Source: Aequorivita sp. UBA3180
Lineage (GTDB): Bacteria; Bacteroidota; Bacteroidia; Flavobacteriales; Flavobacteriaceae
Direction of reading: 5' to 3'
Assembly (NCBI GenBank): GCA_002364215.1
Contig: DEXQ01000012.1
Coordinates: 1 to 61,019 of the forward strand
Length of the DNA stretch: 61,019 nt
The first letter of the stretch is position 1. The number at the start of each line of letters is the position of its first letter. The translations under genes were made by a program, and so were the position numbers. The notes beneath the pieces were generated by a model. That model worked only from the letters and a program-made list of their open reading frames with translations. It did no database searches and was not told the origin of the DNA. Positions 32,567-41,437 of the stretch are shown piece after piece.

Positions 32567-34039
32567 CTATCTACTATAGTTTGGCGCTTCCTTTGTAATT
32601 GTCACATCGTGCGGATGGCTTTCCGCAATACCCGAAAAAGTAATTTTTACAAACTTTCCGTTCTCTTTCAGCGTTTCAATATCTTTGGAGCCACAATAGC
32701 CCATGCCAGCACGGAGTCCGCCAATAAACTGAGTCATACTTTCAACCAATTCACCTTTGTACGGTACACGTCCCACGATTCCTTCCGGAACCAGTTTTTT
32801 AATATCGTCCTCCACATCCTGAAAATATCGGTCTTTGGAACCTTGCTTCATCGCCTCCACAGAACCCATTCCGCGATATGATTTAAACTTTCTACCTTCA
32901 TAAATAATTGTTTCTCCAGGAGATTCCTTTGTTCCAGCCAATAATGAACCAAGCATTACACAATCTGCTCCAGCAGCAATTGCCTTGGGAATATCCCCCG
33001 TGTAACGAATTCCACCGTCTGCAATAACGGGTACACCGCTCCCTTTAATAGCCGCGGCAACTTCCAGCACCGCAGAAAACTGAGGAAACCCAACTCCCGC
33101 AACCACGCGGGTTGTACAAATAGAACCAGGACCAATTCCAACTTTTACGGCATCGGCACCAGCGTCAACTAAATATTTAGCAGCATCGGCTGTGGCAATA
33201 TTTCCCACAACCACATCTAAATCCGGAAATTTTTGTTTTACTTGTTTTAAAACCTCAACCACTCCTTTTGTATGTCCGTGGGCAGTATCAATAATTACAG
33301 CATCAATTTGTGCATTTACCAAAGCCTCTGCTCTTTGCACTGCATCTGCTGTAACCCCTAATGCTGCGGCAACGCGAAGTCTTCCGAATTTATCTTTATT
33401 GGCAATGGGCTTTTGGGTAAGTTTTGTTATATCTCGAAATGTAATAAGCCCCAACAATTTTCCGTCGTCGCTCACTACAGGCAATTTTTCAATTTTATTT
33501 TGCTGAAGAATTATCTCAGCTTCCTTTAAGGATGTTCCCTGTGCAACTGTCACTAAGTTTTCGGAAGTCATTACCTCGCTCAAAGGACGTTTTAAATCTT
33601 TTTCAAAACGAAGATCGCGGTTTGTTACAATGCCTATAAGTTTTCCAGCATTATCAGTGATAGGAATACCACCAATGCTGTACTCACGCATGGTTTTTTG
33701 GGCATCGCCCACGGTATTCTCTTTTTGCAGCGTAACGGGATCGATTATCATTCCGCTTTCGGCACGTTTTACTTTTCGTACTTCAGCAGCTTGTTCTTCA
33801 ATAGTCATATTTTTGTGAAGCACACCGATACCCCCTTCGCGGGCAATGGCAATGGCCATGGCGCTTTCGGTAACCGTATCCATCGCTGCGGACACAATTG
33901 GTACATTGAGTGTAATATTTCGTGAAAATTTTGTGGCGATGGAAACTTCGCGCGGTAAAATTTCGGAATAGGCAGGCACTAAAAGTACGTCGTCGTAAGT
34001 AAGGCCTTCCCCAAGAATCTTGTTGTCGTGTGCGGTCAT
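32567..34039 (-). CDS. guaB: IMP dehydrogenase
   Basis: Catalyses the NAD-dependent first step from IMP to GMP. It is 490 residues, with the TIM barrel interrupted by two CBS domains (about 95-205, including SIGGIPITDNAGKLIGIVTNRDLRF and IEKLPVVSDDGKLLGLITFRD). The active-site loop is VGIGPGSICTTRVVAGVG with the catalytic Cys, then IADGGIRYTGDIPKAIAAGAD, the flap GMGSVEAM and the C-terminal potassium-site region. Single gene; guaA is not adjacent. Confidence 0.97.
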   Translation of the reverse strand: MTAHDNKILGEGLTYDDVLLVPAYSEILPREVSIATKFSRNITLNVPIVSAAMDTVTESAMAIAIAREGGIGVLHKNMTIEEQAAEVRKVKRAESGMIIDPVTLQKENTVGDAQKTMREYSIGGIPITDNAGKLIGIVTNRDLRFEKDLKRPLSEVMTSENLVTVAQGTSLKEAEIILQQNKIEKLPVVSDDGKLLGLITFRDITKLTQKPIANKDKFGRLRVAAALGVTADAVQRAEALVNAQIDAVIIDTAHGHTKGVVEVLKQVKQKFPDLDVVVGNIATADAAKYLVDAGADAVKVGIGPGSICTTRVVAGVGFPQFSAVLEVAAAIKGSGVPVIADGGIRYTGDIPKAIAAGADCVMLGSLLAGTKESPGETIIYEGRKFKSYRGMGSVEAMKQGSKDRYFQDVEDDIKKLVPEGIVGRVPYKGELVESMTQFIGGLRAGMGYCGSKDIETLKENGKFVKITFSGIAESHPHDVTITKEAPNYSR

Positions 34040-34092
34040 TGCAATTAAATTAACTTCCGAAAGAGCGAAAGTGGTTATGGATTAATTGCGTG

Positions 34093-34100
34093 CAAATGTA
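34093..34100 (-). promoter_or_regulatory. -7 promoter element of guaB
   Basis: TACATTTG on the minus strand, followed by CACGC, a full match to TAnnTTTG 53 bp before the guaB start. Confidence 0.65.
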
Positions 34101-34115
34101 CGTTAAATTAAGTAA

Positions 34116-34559
34116 TTAATTTAGCTTTCTTTTTGTAAATCCGTGTGGAATGTATAAAGGGCCTTCATCATAAAAACTAATGTACAGCAGTATTGGTTCT
34201 TTTAATCCATCATACATCACTTCATACACATCTACCAGTGCGCTTCCCATCATCCCGTTTTCACTTTCATACGGACAGCAACTGCCCCTACGGTGAAAGA
34301 TAAGTTCTTCCCCATTAGGCCCTGCCAAAGATGCAATATACCTACGTTGGTTTGAAACGCTTTTTTCCCCAACCATTACAGGATATTCTCCCGAAAGGGC
34401 ATATTTTTTATTGGGTGCCATTTCTGTAACATCCAAAAATGGTTCGTGGGCAGTAGCTGTTTCTGTTGGATTTGTAGAAGAGCTTAAAATTGCTGGTTGT
34501 TTTGCTCCACATGATACTAAAAACAAAGCGAGAAAAACAGTTGGCAGGAAATATTTCAT
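34116..34559 (-). CDS. Conserved lipoprotein of unknown function
   Basis: A 147-residue lipoprotein from the ATG at 34559: signal MKYFLPTVFLALFLVSC, then GAKQ. The mature part has a conserved-looking RRGSCCPYESENGMMGSALVDVYEV segment and ends LLYISFYDEGPLYIPHGFT. As I recall, homologues in flavobacteria are sometimes mislabelled 2-dehydro-3-deoxyphosphooctonate aldolase; no aldolase feature is visible. An upstream start at 34598 is rejected in favour of the signal peptide. A near -7 element (TACATTCG, minus 34577-34584) supports this. Confidence 0.75.
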   Translation of the reverse strand: MKYFLPTVFLALFLVSCGAKQPAILSSSTNPTETATAHEPFLDVTEMAPNKKYALSGEYPVMVGEKSVSNQRRYIASLAGPNGEELIFHRRGSCCPYESENGMMGSALVDVYEVMYDGLKEPILLYISFYDEGPLYIPHGFTKRKLN

Positions 34560-34621
34560 ACAAAAAGGTTTTTTTTCGAATGTACGATTATTTCCCAAAA
34601 AGAAAAATAAATATTTTATTT

Positions 34622-37054
34622 CTAAATTTTAATCTGAAGCGTCGTATACCAAGTACGCGGCTGACTGGGAAGAATTCCCGGACCGGGATACCCAGTAGCG
34701 CGGCGTGTAAAATAACTGTTATCCAAAACATTGTTGATTCCGCTTTCCAACTTAAAACGGCCAAAAGTATATGCCAAGGAAAGATCCAAAATATCATAGG
34801 CCGGAATTTCGCCCACGATGCCACTCTGGCTTTCAAAATCGCGCTCACTGTTGGTGGCATCGGTAAATTGCTTGCTCAAATAAGTGTATTGCAGACTTCC
34901 CAAAAAGTTTTTATAACCAAAACCAAGTCCTGTTTTTAGGTTGATAGCAGGAATAAATTCCACATTTTTGCCTTCCACATTATTTTCTTCGGAAGAAGTG
35001 TATTCGCTATCGGTAATTGCAAGATTCACGAAATAATTCATCCTAAAATTTCTATTCGCCGAAAAAGTTTCCATAATGTTCCAATCCACAAAACTTTCCA
35101 AACCATAGGTAACCGCATCGCCAATATTTCCGCGGAAGCGTTCCTCTTGAATATCGCTCACCTCGCGCACGATAACCCCTAACCTATCCTGATAGCTTAA
35201 GAAAAAACCACCAATGTCATACGAAAGATATTTACCAAACCGTCCGCGTGCGCCCAAGTCAAAAGTGTAACCTTGCTCATCGGTAATGTTTGGATCAACT
35301 ACTAATGACGGATTGGTTATTCTAATATCATTAAAAGTAACTGAACGGTAGTTTTGGCTGACGTTCCCATAAATTTCCAACGACTTTAAGGGTTTATAAC
35401 TCAACCCTACTCCCAATAACACAAAAGCTCGGTCAAATTCGCGGTTATCGGCAATGTCCTCATTCAAGATAGGATTGCCAGCAATGTCGAAATTTATTTT
35501 TTTGTATTCCCCTTCGCTCTGTGTTTTTATATATTCAAACCGGAAACCGGGCGTAACCGAAAACTTGGACGAAATGTTAAAAATATTTTCACCAAAAGCA
35601 GCAAAATTAAGGTTTGGGAATTCAAAATCACTTTGGCGCGGGTAGTTGGGATATTCCGAAGATGCGAATTCAAAATTGGCGTCACTACCGTTGGTTCCCG
35701 GCCCTTGGCGTTCGCTATTGTTTGATTGGTAATATTTTCCGCCAAAAAGCACCACATTCTCTTTTCCAAATAGATTATAGTGCGTTAAAAGTCTAGCTTC
35801 CGCGCCCCAATTGTTGAAATTTCCTGAAATCAATTCACGCGGCGCATCCAAATCATCCTGCTGCGAAACCCTGTTTTCACGGAAACCAACAGATTTTCTA
35901 TAGGCATCGAGAGCAAAAAGGTTTAGGCTGAAATCAGTCTTTTCAGAAAAACTGTGGTCCAAACGCAGCGAATAGAGTTTCCAATCTACCTTAAACCAGT
36001 TTCGCGTCCGGTTGCTAAAAGTGGGATCTTCCTCAAATTGCCTATCGGTAAGTCCGCCCGGCTGTTGTGCCAAATAGTTCAAATAGCTCATTTCAAAAGC
36101 GAGCTTTGTATTTTCCGAAAAATTATATTCCAAATGAACGTAGGCGTTATGTGAGTCAAATTCTGAATTGGGCCTAAAATCGTCACCCGTCTTAAAGTTG
36201 TAATATGCGTAATAACCAAACTTCCCCACGGTGCCGCTCAGGCTGTTGAAACTATTGAAAAGTTCATACGAACCTAAGGATTGTCGGGAAATCCATTCTA
36301 TTTTTTTCTTCGGATTGGGTTGGTGCAACTTAAAATTTATCAATCCGCCAAACTGCGTTCCGTACTGAAGCGAAGCCGCGCCGCGAACCACTTCAATCTC
36401 GTTAATGGCATCTGCCGGCGGAGTGTAGTAACTTTCGGGATAGCCCAAAACATCTGCCGAAATATCGTACCCATTTTGGCGGGTATTGAAGTTTGCGGTT
36501 CGGTTTGGGTTTAAACCGCGACCGCCAATGTTCAACTGCAACCCGCCATCGTTGTTTTCATAAATATTAAGCCCCACAACCTGCGCATATATCTGGCGGG
36601 CATTGTTGGTAGCCGTATTTGTGGTAAGGTTATCCATAACTACAACTTCGCTCTTTTTTCCTGCGTAAATGGCCGTGCCTTCCACCTGTTTTAAGTTTCG
36701 CAAAGCGAAAATTTCCTCCTTTCGTTTTGTAATAAGTACTTCGGAAAGCTGCTCGCCAAGCAATTCCAATTCAAAGGTAATTGCGGTATTTTCTGAAATA
36801 GTCAGCTGCTTTTTCAATACTTCATATTCCAAATTAAAGACAGCAAACCCATAGGTTCCAGCGGGAATATCCGAAAATTCAAAATTTCCATTTTCATCAC
36901 TTACTTTAGATTTTCCGAGGTCGAGAATATACACTTCGGCGTAAGCTATAGGCGTTTGAGTTTCCTTTGAAACCACTTTTCCAGAAACAGAAAATTGTGC
37001 AAATACGGAAAGATTCACAAAAAGAAAAAATAGAAATAGAGCGTTTTTCAACAT
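34622..37054 (-). CDS. TonB-dependent outer-membrane receptor (iron-type)
   Basis: An 810-residue receptor with a signal peptide (LFLFFLFVNLSVFAQ). It has an N-terminal carboxypeptidase-like CNA-type domain (about 22-110, GKVVSKETQTPIAYAEVYILD), a plug (VVMDNLTTNTATNNARQIYAQVVG...LQLNIGGRGLNPNRT...IEVVRGAASLQYGTQFGGLIN) and a 22-strand barrel ending in RTWYTTLQIKI. The plug is most like FecA-type ferric-chelate receptors, although the ligand cannot be fixed by sequence. It is the last gene of an operon with HTTM, imelysin and DUF4856 genes, which supports an iron role. Confidence 0.92.
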   Translation of the reverse strand: MLKNALFLFFLFVNLSVFAQFSVSGKVVSKETQTPIAYAEVYILDLGKSKVSDENGNFEFSDIPAGTYGFAVFNLEYEVLKKQLTISENTAITFELELLGEQLSEVLITKRKEEIFALRNLKQVEGTAIYAGKKSEVVVMDNLTTNTATNNARQIYAQVVGLNIYENNDGGLQLNIGGRGLNPNRTANFNTRQNGYDISADVLGYPESYYTPPADAINEIEVVRGAASLQYGTQFGGLINFKLHQPNPKKKIEWISRQSLGSYELFNSFNSLSGTVGKFGYYAYYNFKTGDDFRPNSEFDSHNAYVHLEYNFSENTKLAFEMSYLNYLAQQPGGLTDRQFEEDPTFSNRTRNWFKVDWKLYSLRLDHSFSEKTDFSLNLFALDAYRKSVGFRENRVSQQDDLDAPRELISGNFNNWGAEARLLTHYNLFGKENVVLFGGKYYQSNNSERQGPGTNGSDANFEFASSEYPNYPRQSDFEFPNLNFAAFGENIFNISSKFSVTPGFRFEYIKTQSEGEYKKINFDIAGNPILNEDIADNREFDRAFVLLGVGLSYKPLKSLEIYGNVSQNYRSVTFNDIRITNPSLVVDPNITDEQGYTFDLGARGRFGKYLSYDIGGFFLSYQDRLGVIVREVSDIQEERFRGNIGDAVTYGLESFVDWNIMETFSANRNFRMNYFVNLAITDSEYTSSEENNVEGKNVEFIPAINLKTGLGFGYKNFLGSLQYTYLSKQFTDATNSERDFESQSGIVGEIPAYDILDLSLAYTFGRFKLESGINNVLDNSYFTRRATGYPGPGILPSQPRTWYTTLQIKI

Positions 37055-37063
37055 TGTATATTT

Positions 37064-38428
37064 TTAAAGTCCTGTAATAGTGTCGTTAAATGGAAGTATC
37101 CAATCCTTACTTCGGAAGGATTCCCGCTGTTTCATCAAATCTACGTTTGGGTCAACGTAAGGCTGACTCAATCTTCCGTTGAGTGCCACATAGCTTTCAG
37201 CGTAAACAGCCACATTTTCGTGGCCTTCCGCCTCAAAATGTTCACCCAAAAAATGTGCGTATTGCAATATAAAATCGGGTTGGGTACTCATTTGTTTTTC
37301 CTGAAAGGGCGTTAAAAAGTCTGTATTATTCACTAGAAATTGTTCGCCCGTTTCGGTATTCTTTATTTTGAATTGTGCATATCCAGCTTTCTCCATCAAC
37401 ATAACCCGCCACGAAAATCGGTAGCCTTCCTCTGTCCAAAAAAGCTCATTTGGATACGCCAAATAGCGCCACGGGAACAATAGCTGAATCACGAAAAATA
37501 TAGCAAGAATTGGCAAGGCAATATTTCTTTTGAAACGGTATTTCTTTGTTTGCGAAAGAGCGACCATTTTGGAATAATCAATTCGTAATAATTTTGAAAT
37601 AAAACGAATTACTTTTCTGTGAAAGCCAGTGCCAAAAAAGATAAGCGTGCTCACGATCATTATGTACGGAAACATACCGATAGGAAACAAAACCCGCGTC
37701 ATTACGTGAAAAATTACGACCAAGGCAAAAGCAAACCAGCGCGTACGCCTGTAAAGCAATAAAAAAGGAATAGCCAAATCATACAGGGCGCCACTCCAAC
37801 TGAAAGTGTAATGCACCCACTGCTGCTGCATCAAGTCTCCCAAAAAAGGAAGATCGTATTTTGAGGGAAGCCAAATCTTCAACGGCATGGCATTAAAAAG
37901 CCAATCGCTGTTCAGCTTTGCCAGACCTGCATAAAAATAGACGATTCCCAACATTAGTTTGATGCTATCTATAGTCCATTTTGGGATCATTTGAAAAGCC
38001 TTCCTCGGGTTTTTATAAGTATCCACTGAAAAGTAAACGTTTGCAGGAAGAAAAATCATTAAAAACGCAATGCAACTTATAAAATAATAATGGTTGAGAT
38101 AAGTGGTTTTATCCATCAACTCAATATAAGTGAAGCTTAAAAAGAAAACTATTATCGCCATTCGGTATTTATAGCCCAAAGCCACGAAAAGAGCGGCAAT
38201 TCCACATATTATAAAAATAATATAGGTATAATCGCCAATGGGCTTTACCCATTCAAAACCGTAATAACTGAAGAAAAATTTCGGTTGGATGTAGAGTTTT
38301 TCAATCCAGCCATTTGCCCAAAAACGAAGAATGGACAAAGCCATCATAAATCCAAAAAGAACACGAAAGACCGCAAGTGGTGCGGCCTGTGTGTCTTTCT
38401 TGAAATATTTTTGAACTGCCGTTAACAT
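37064..38428 (-). CDS. HTTM-domain membrane protein (vitamin-K-dependent carboxylase-like)
   Basis: A 454-residue inner-membrane protein with several helices (FRVLFGFMMALSILRFW, YTYIIFIICGIAALFVALGYK, IAFLMIFLPANVYF, and around 150-300). The HTTM-domain hallmarks are KLMLGIVYFYAGLAKLNSDW and the later FVIQLLFPWRYLAYPNELFWTEEGYRFSWRVMLMEK. The family is related to gamma-carboxylase, but catalysis in bacteria is mostly untested. It overlaps the imelysin stop by 1 bp (TAATG) and precedes the TonB receptor by 9 bp, so all are coupled. Confidence 0.85.
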   Translation of the reverse strand: MLTAVQKYFKKDTQAAPLAVFRVLFGFMMALSILRFWANGWIEKLYIQPKFFFSYYGFEWVKPIGDYTYIIFIICGIAALFVALGYKYRMAIIVFFLSFTYIELMDKTTYLNHYYFISCIAFLMIFLPANVYFSVDTYKNPRKAFQMIPKWTIDSIKLMLGIVYFYAGLAKLNSDWLFNAMPLKIWLPSKYDLPFLGDLMQQQWVHYTFSWSGALYDLAIPFLLLYRRTRWFAFALVVIFHVMTRVLFPIGMFPYIMIVSTLIFFGTGFHRKVIRFISKLLRIDYSKMVALSQTKKYRFKRNIALPILAIFFVIQLLFPWRYLAYPNELFWTEEGYRFSWRVMLMEKAGYAQFKIKNTETGEQFLVNNTDFLTPFQEKQMSTQPDFILQYAHFLGEHFEAEGHENVAVYAESYVALNGRLSQPYVDPNVDLMKQRESFRSKDWILPFNDTITGL

Positions 38429-39552
38429 TAGTCCCCGTCAGCGTCAACATAATCTATGGTAACATCAAAAGCCTGTACCATATCTACCTTAAAAAGTACG
38501 ACAAGACGTTGCAATTCGTCATACGAAGCAAGCATTTTTGAGTTATCAGTTTCAATCTGTTCTACAAAATTTGCATTTAGCCCGTTCGCTTTATTTTTTG
38601 CGACAGTGAATTGATTGTTTATTAAAGCACTTAAATTTTCACCATTTTTGATGGTATTCAAATAATCCAAATATGTTTTGAAACTCTCTCCATTGGAAGT
38701 TCCGTTAAAACTTTTCCCATTAAAGAAATCTACACTGGCATCAATAGCTTCCAATAAAAGTTCTTTTGAAATATCCTTTTTGTAAAAAGCCTCTACGTTT
38801 TGGGGCAAAGTTCCGTTTGAAAATATTCCCGCAGGAATACCCACTTTACCCGCTCGAAGCGCCTTTTCAAAATAAAATATGTAATCGTTTGTAAGTTTGT
38901 CCACCGCCCCGGAAGCTGAGGAACTTGTATTTGCTACAAAAGTATCGCGGTAACCGCCCGTCCAGCTTGTAAGCACCTCATTGCTTAAACTTTTTATGGT
39001 ATGTGAAAGGGTTGATAAATAATTCTTATAACCTACAGCATTGGAATTTGTAGTGTAAAAAGTTACGATTTCGGCGTCATTTTCGGCTAAACCGTTCAAC
39101 ATATAGTCCATTGCCGGAAAACCTTGTTTGTCTATGGTAGAAGGAAGGTCAAAATCGTAATTACCGCTGGCGATAAAATCTTCAATCTGGGCAACTTTTG
39201 TCGGGTACACGTTTAAACGATTTCTAAAACGGATATCCTCTGCTTTTCCAACTTCAAACATAGAAACATTTTGAAAAGATACGTATGCAACTTTCCACGC
39301 CGCACGCAGCGATTGCAGATTTTCTACTGTGGGTGCTGCGTTGAACGCAGCCGTTGCAGCTTCCATTTCAACTACTTTTGAATTAAAGCTGGTATATGCC
39401 GGAATGATGATATTATCGGCCCAATTGGCGAGCATGGCGCCCCGATCAAAATTGTCGTTTGTTTCTGTTGGGCCATCATTATCGCTGGAACAAGCTGTAA
39501 TTGCCACTGCGATGATTGCCAAAAGGATTCCTGATTTTAAAAATTTCATCAT
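38428..39552 (-). CDS. Imelysin-family lipoprotein
   Basis: A 374-residue lipoprotein (lipobox IAVAITAC followed by SSDNDG) with the imelysin/EfeO-like all-helical fold, which in other bacteria binds iron in the periplasm or on the surface. Family segments seen are LRAAWKVAYVSFQNVSMFEVG and GFPAMDYMLNG; in the latter the GxHxxE motif of classical imelysins reads G-F-P-A-M-D, so the metal-site histidine is absent. The C-terminus ends in an acidic DADGD. Its position, between a DUF4856 lipoprotein and HTTM/TonB genes, suggests capture of iron outside the inner membrane. Confidence 0.88.
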   Translation of the reverse strand: MMKFLKSGILLAIIAVAITACSSDNDGPTETNDNFDRGAMLANWADNIIIPAYTSFNSKVVEMEAATAAFNAAPTVENLQSLRAAWKVAYVSFQNVSMFEVGKAEDIRFRNRLNVYPTKVAQIEDFIASGNYDFDLPSTIDKQGFPAMDYMLNGLAENDAEIVTFYTTNSNAVGYKNYLSTLSHTIKSLSNEVLTSWTGGYRDTFVANTSSSASGAVDKLTNDYIFYFEKALRAGKVGIPAGIFSNGTLPQNVEAFYKKDISKELLLEAIDASVDFFNGKSFNGTSNGESFKTYLDYLNTIKNGENLSALINNQFTVAKNKANGLNANFVEQIETDNSKMLASYDELQRLVVLFKVDMVQAFDVTIDYVDADGD

Positions 39553-39617
39553 AAAAGATTTTATTAAAAAAACAATCGGCCAGAATTACCGACCGATTGG
39601 CTACTAACTCAATTTAA

Positions 39618-40835
39618 TTATAGACTTCCTGCCTGCGCTACAGTAAACTCAAACTTTGCTGCCATGGCTTCAGATACTGCATCTAATGTTTCTGGAGTAA
39701 TATCCCAAAATCCATTATCTGATGAATTCAACAACATATCCAATAGTGCATCCACTTCGGTTTTTGAAAAAAGCGGTGTATTATTATCAGATTTTCTTGT
39801 AAAACGTAGACTGTAAACGAACCCATAGGCTTCCGATAAGGCGTGGAATGCACCTTGACGATCGCCGTCAACAATTTTATTTTTTCCCGCTTGCAGGTAA
39901 TAAATACCACGTACTGCTATTACTTCAGAAATTTTCTCGCGAATGATTGCTACCTGCTCATCGCGAACCTCGTAATTTTTTGCAACAATTGCGGCGCGGC
40001 CCATTTTAAAGGCATCAAATATTTCAGCAGCAATGGTAGAAAAATCCGGATCATCATTTACGCGGCCTACATATTCGTTCAAAAATTTGTCGTCTTCACC
40101 TATTGTTAAATTTGGTGTTTCGGGATTTGCAGATGTTCCATAAAGGTAACCGTAGGCCTCATCCCATTTGTGCTCCATAGTTGTGTAAGTTTTATTTTCT
40201 TCAGTAATACCGTTATCGTTATTTTCACGATTATTACCTTCATCAAGCACAGCGGCACTTAGATAGTTATTAAGTATTTGGTCTGCCATTACAGCTCCCA
40301 AAAGGCTTTTTGCAAAGGCCTGATTATACTCTAATCCTTTAGCGTTAACGTATCTTGTGCGAGAACCATCTGCAATTTGTCCAGGTGTTCCAGGAGTTGC
40401 GACTACCATTATATTTGGAAAGACCTCATTGATTTGTGCAAAAATATAATCTTCAAAAGTTGCCTTAATTGCGGCGCTCTCAGAAGTATTAGTGAAAAAA
40501 TAATCATAGGAAGCTGCAGTTTTGCTTCGAAGATTTTTATCGGAAGCATTTAAATCTGCATCTGAAAAATCCATATTTCCCGCTTGATGGTTGAACATTG
40601 CCAATAGTGAAGCTTCCGTAGCATTGTCAAAATCCATAAATGCATTTGCGGTTTCACCGGCCATTAAAATTCTTGTGGTTTGTCCATCAAAGCTAACTGT
40701 TGATTCGCTACCGCGCATAAATTTATAGGTTGCCGGGGCTTCAACAGTATTTTGAACTATAGGCTGATCGTCATCGGAAGAACACGAGACGAATAAAAGT
40801 GCTGTAATTGATGTGGTTAAAATTAGGCTTTTCAT
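39618..40835 (-). CDS. DUF4856-type lipoprotein
   Basis: A 405-residue lipoprotein (lipobox LLFVSC, then SSDDDQ). After a short linker the mature protein opens PATYKFMRGSESTVSFDGQTTRILM, typical of the DUF4856 family found next to imelysins in Bacteroidota. The rest is mainly helical, with YGTSANPE and GRAAIVAKNYEVRDEQVAIIREK. Function unknown; location and partners point to metal binding. It is the first gene of the operon and lies directly downstream of a full promoter. Confidence 0.82.
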   Translation of the reverse strand: MKSLILTTSITALLFVSCSSDDDQPIVQNTVEAPATYKFMRGSESTVSFDGQTTRILMAGETANAFMDFDNATEASLLAMFNHQAGNMDFSDADLNASDKNLRSKTAASYDYFFTNTSESAAIKATFEDYIFAQINEVFPNIMVVATPGTPGQIADGSRTRYVNAKGLEYNQAFAKSLLGAVMADQILNNYLSAAVLDEGNNRENNDNGITEENKTYTTMEHKWDEAYGYLYGTSANPETPNLTIGEDDKFLNEYVGRVNDDPDFSTIAAEIFDAFKMGRAAIVAKNYEVRDEQVAIIREKISEVIAVRGIYYLQAGKNKIVDGDRQGAFHALSEAYGFVYSLRFTRKSDNNTPLFSKTEVDALLDMLLNSSDNGFWDITPETLDAVSEAMAAKFEFTVAQAGSL

Positions 40836-40882
40836 TTTAAATATTATTTAGACTGAATTAAAATAGGTTGATTTTTCAGCCG

Positions 40883-40913
40883 CAAAAATAATAGTCAAAA
40901 ATAAACCTCACAA
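40883..40913 (-). promoter_or_regulatory. Promoter of the DUF4856-imelysin-HTTM-TonB operon
   Basis: On the minus strand TTG (plus-strand 40911-40913), a 20-bp spacer and TATTTTTG (40883-40890) form a full promoter 48 bp before the first gene. Confidence 0.82.
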
Positions 40914-40914
40914 G

Positions 40915-40929
40915 TTTATTTAGAATAAA
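40915..40929. promoter_or_regulatory. AT-rich palindrome next to the iron-operon promoter
   Basis: TTTATT-TAG-AATAAA is a perfect 6-bp inverted repeat with a 3-bp centre, lying immediately upstream of the -33 element. It could be a metal-regulator operator (Fur or DtxR class), but AT-rich palindromes arise easily by chance here. Confidence 0.35.
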
Positions 40930-40954
40930 TTTAAATAAAATTTAATTTGAAATG

Positions 40955-41437
40955 TTATTTGTTTGAAGAAACTTCCAGTTGGTGTTTGTATTGAAGCCTT
41001 GCAACTCCAGCCCATTGCAGTAATAGCTTTTTGTCATCTTCTGAAAGATCACCATGGATGATGGTATAGGATTTTAATGGCATTTCATCATCTTCTACCA
41101 TTTCAATAAGTTCCTCTAGTTTGTGCTCTTTCTTTTTGATAGAGTAATCGTTCCAGGCTGAAACATTGAAATGCTTTTTTCCGTGTTCAATATGATCGTC
41201 AAGCCAAAGTGAAAAAGGAGCAACCTCAGCATACCATGGATACTGGGTTTGGTCACTATGGCAATCGTAGCAATTTTCTTTTAAAATGGCAGCTACTTTT
41301 ACAGAAGGTTTTGTTTCTGTTTCAAAAAGGGCAACATTCTCATACCCTCCATTATTCTTTTCCGGACGAATAAACTGAATTGCCACCAAAGCAATGAGTG
41401 CCAATACCAAAACTATTTTTATAACTTTTTTTACCAT
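40955..41437 (-). CDS. Haem-binding domain (CxxCH) membrane-anchored protein
   Basis: A 160-residue protein with an N-terminal membrane anchor (KKVIKIVLVLALIALVAIQFI) and a single CYDCHSD haem-attachment motif near residue 56, followed by YPWYAEVAPFSLWLDDHIEHGKKHFN. This matches small haem-binding proteins of Bacteroidota thought to take part in respiratory or redox chains. Translationally coupled (TAATG, 1-bp overlap) to the 5'-nucleotidase upstream. Confidence 0.82.
   Translation of the reverse strand: MVKKVIKIVLVLALIALVAIQFIRPEKNNGGYENVALFETETKPSVKVAAILKENCYDCHSDQTQYPWYAEVAPFSLWLDDHIEHGKKHFNVSAWNDYSIKKKEHKLEELIEMVEDDEMPLKSYTIIHGDLSEDDKKLLLQWAGVARLQYKHQLEVSSNK

Noticed and set aside
40883..40913. 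Fur box at the iron operon promoter
   Set aside because: No match to the classical GATAATGATAATCATTATC; only the weak AT palindrome at 40915-40929 is recorded.
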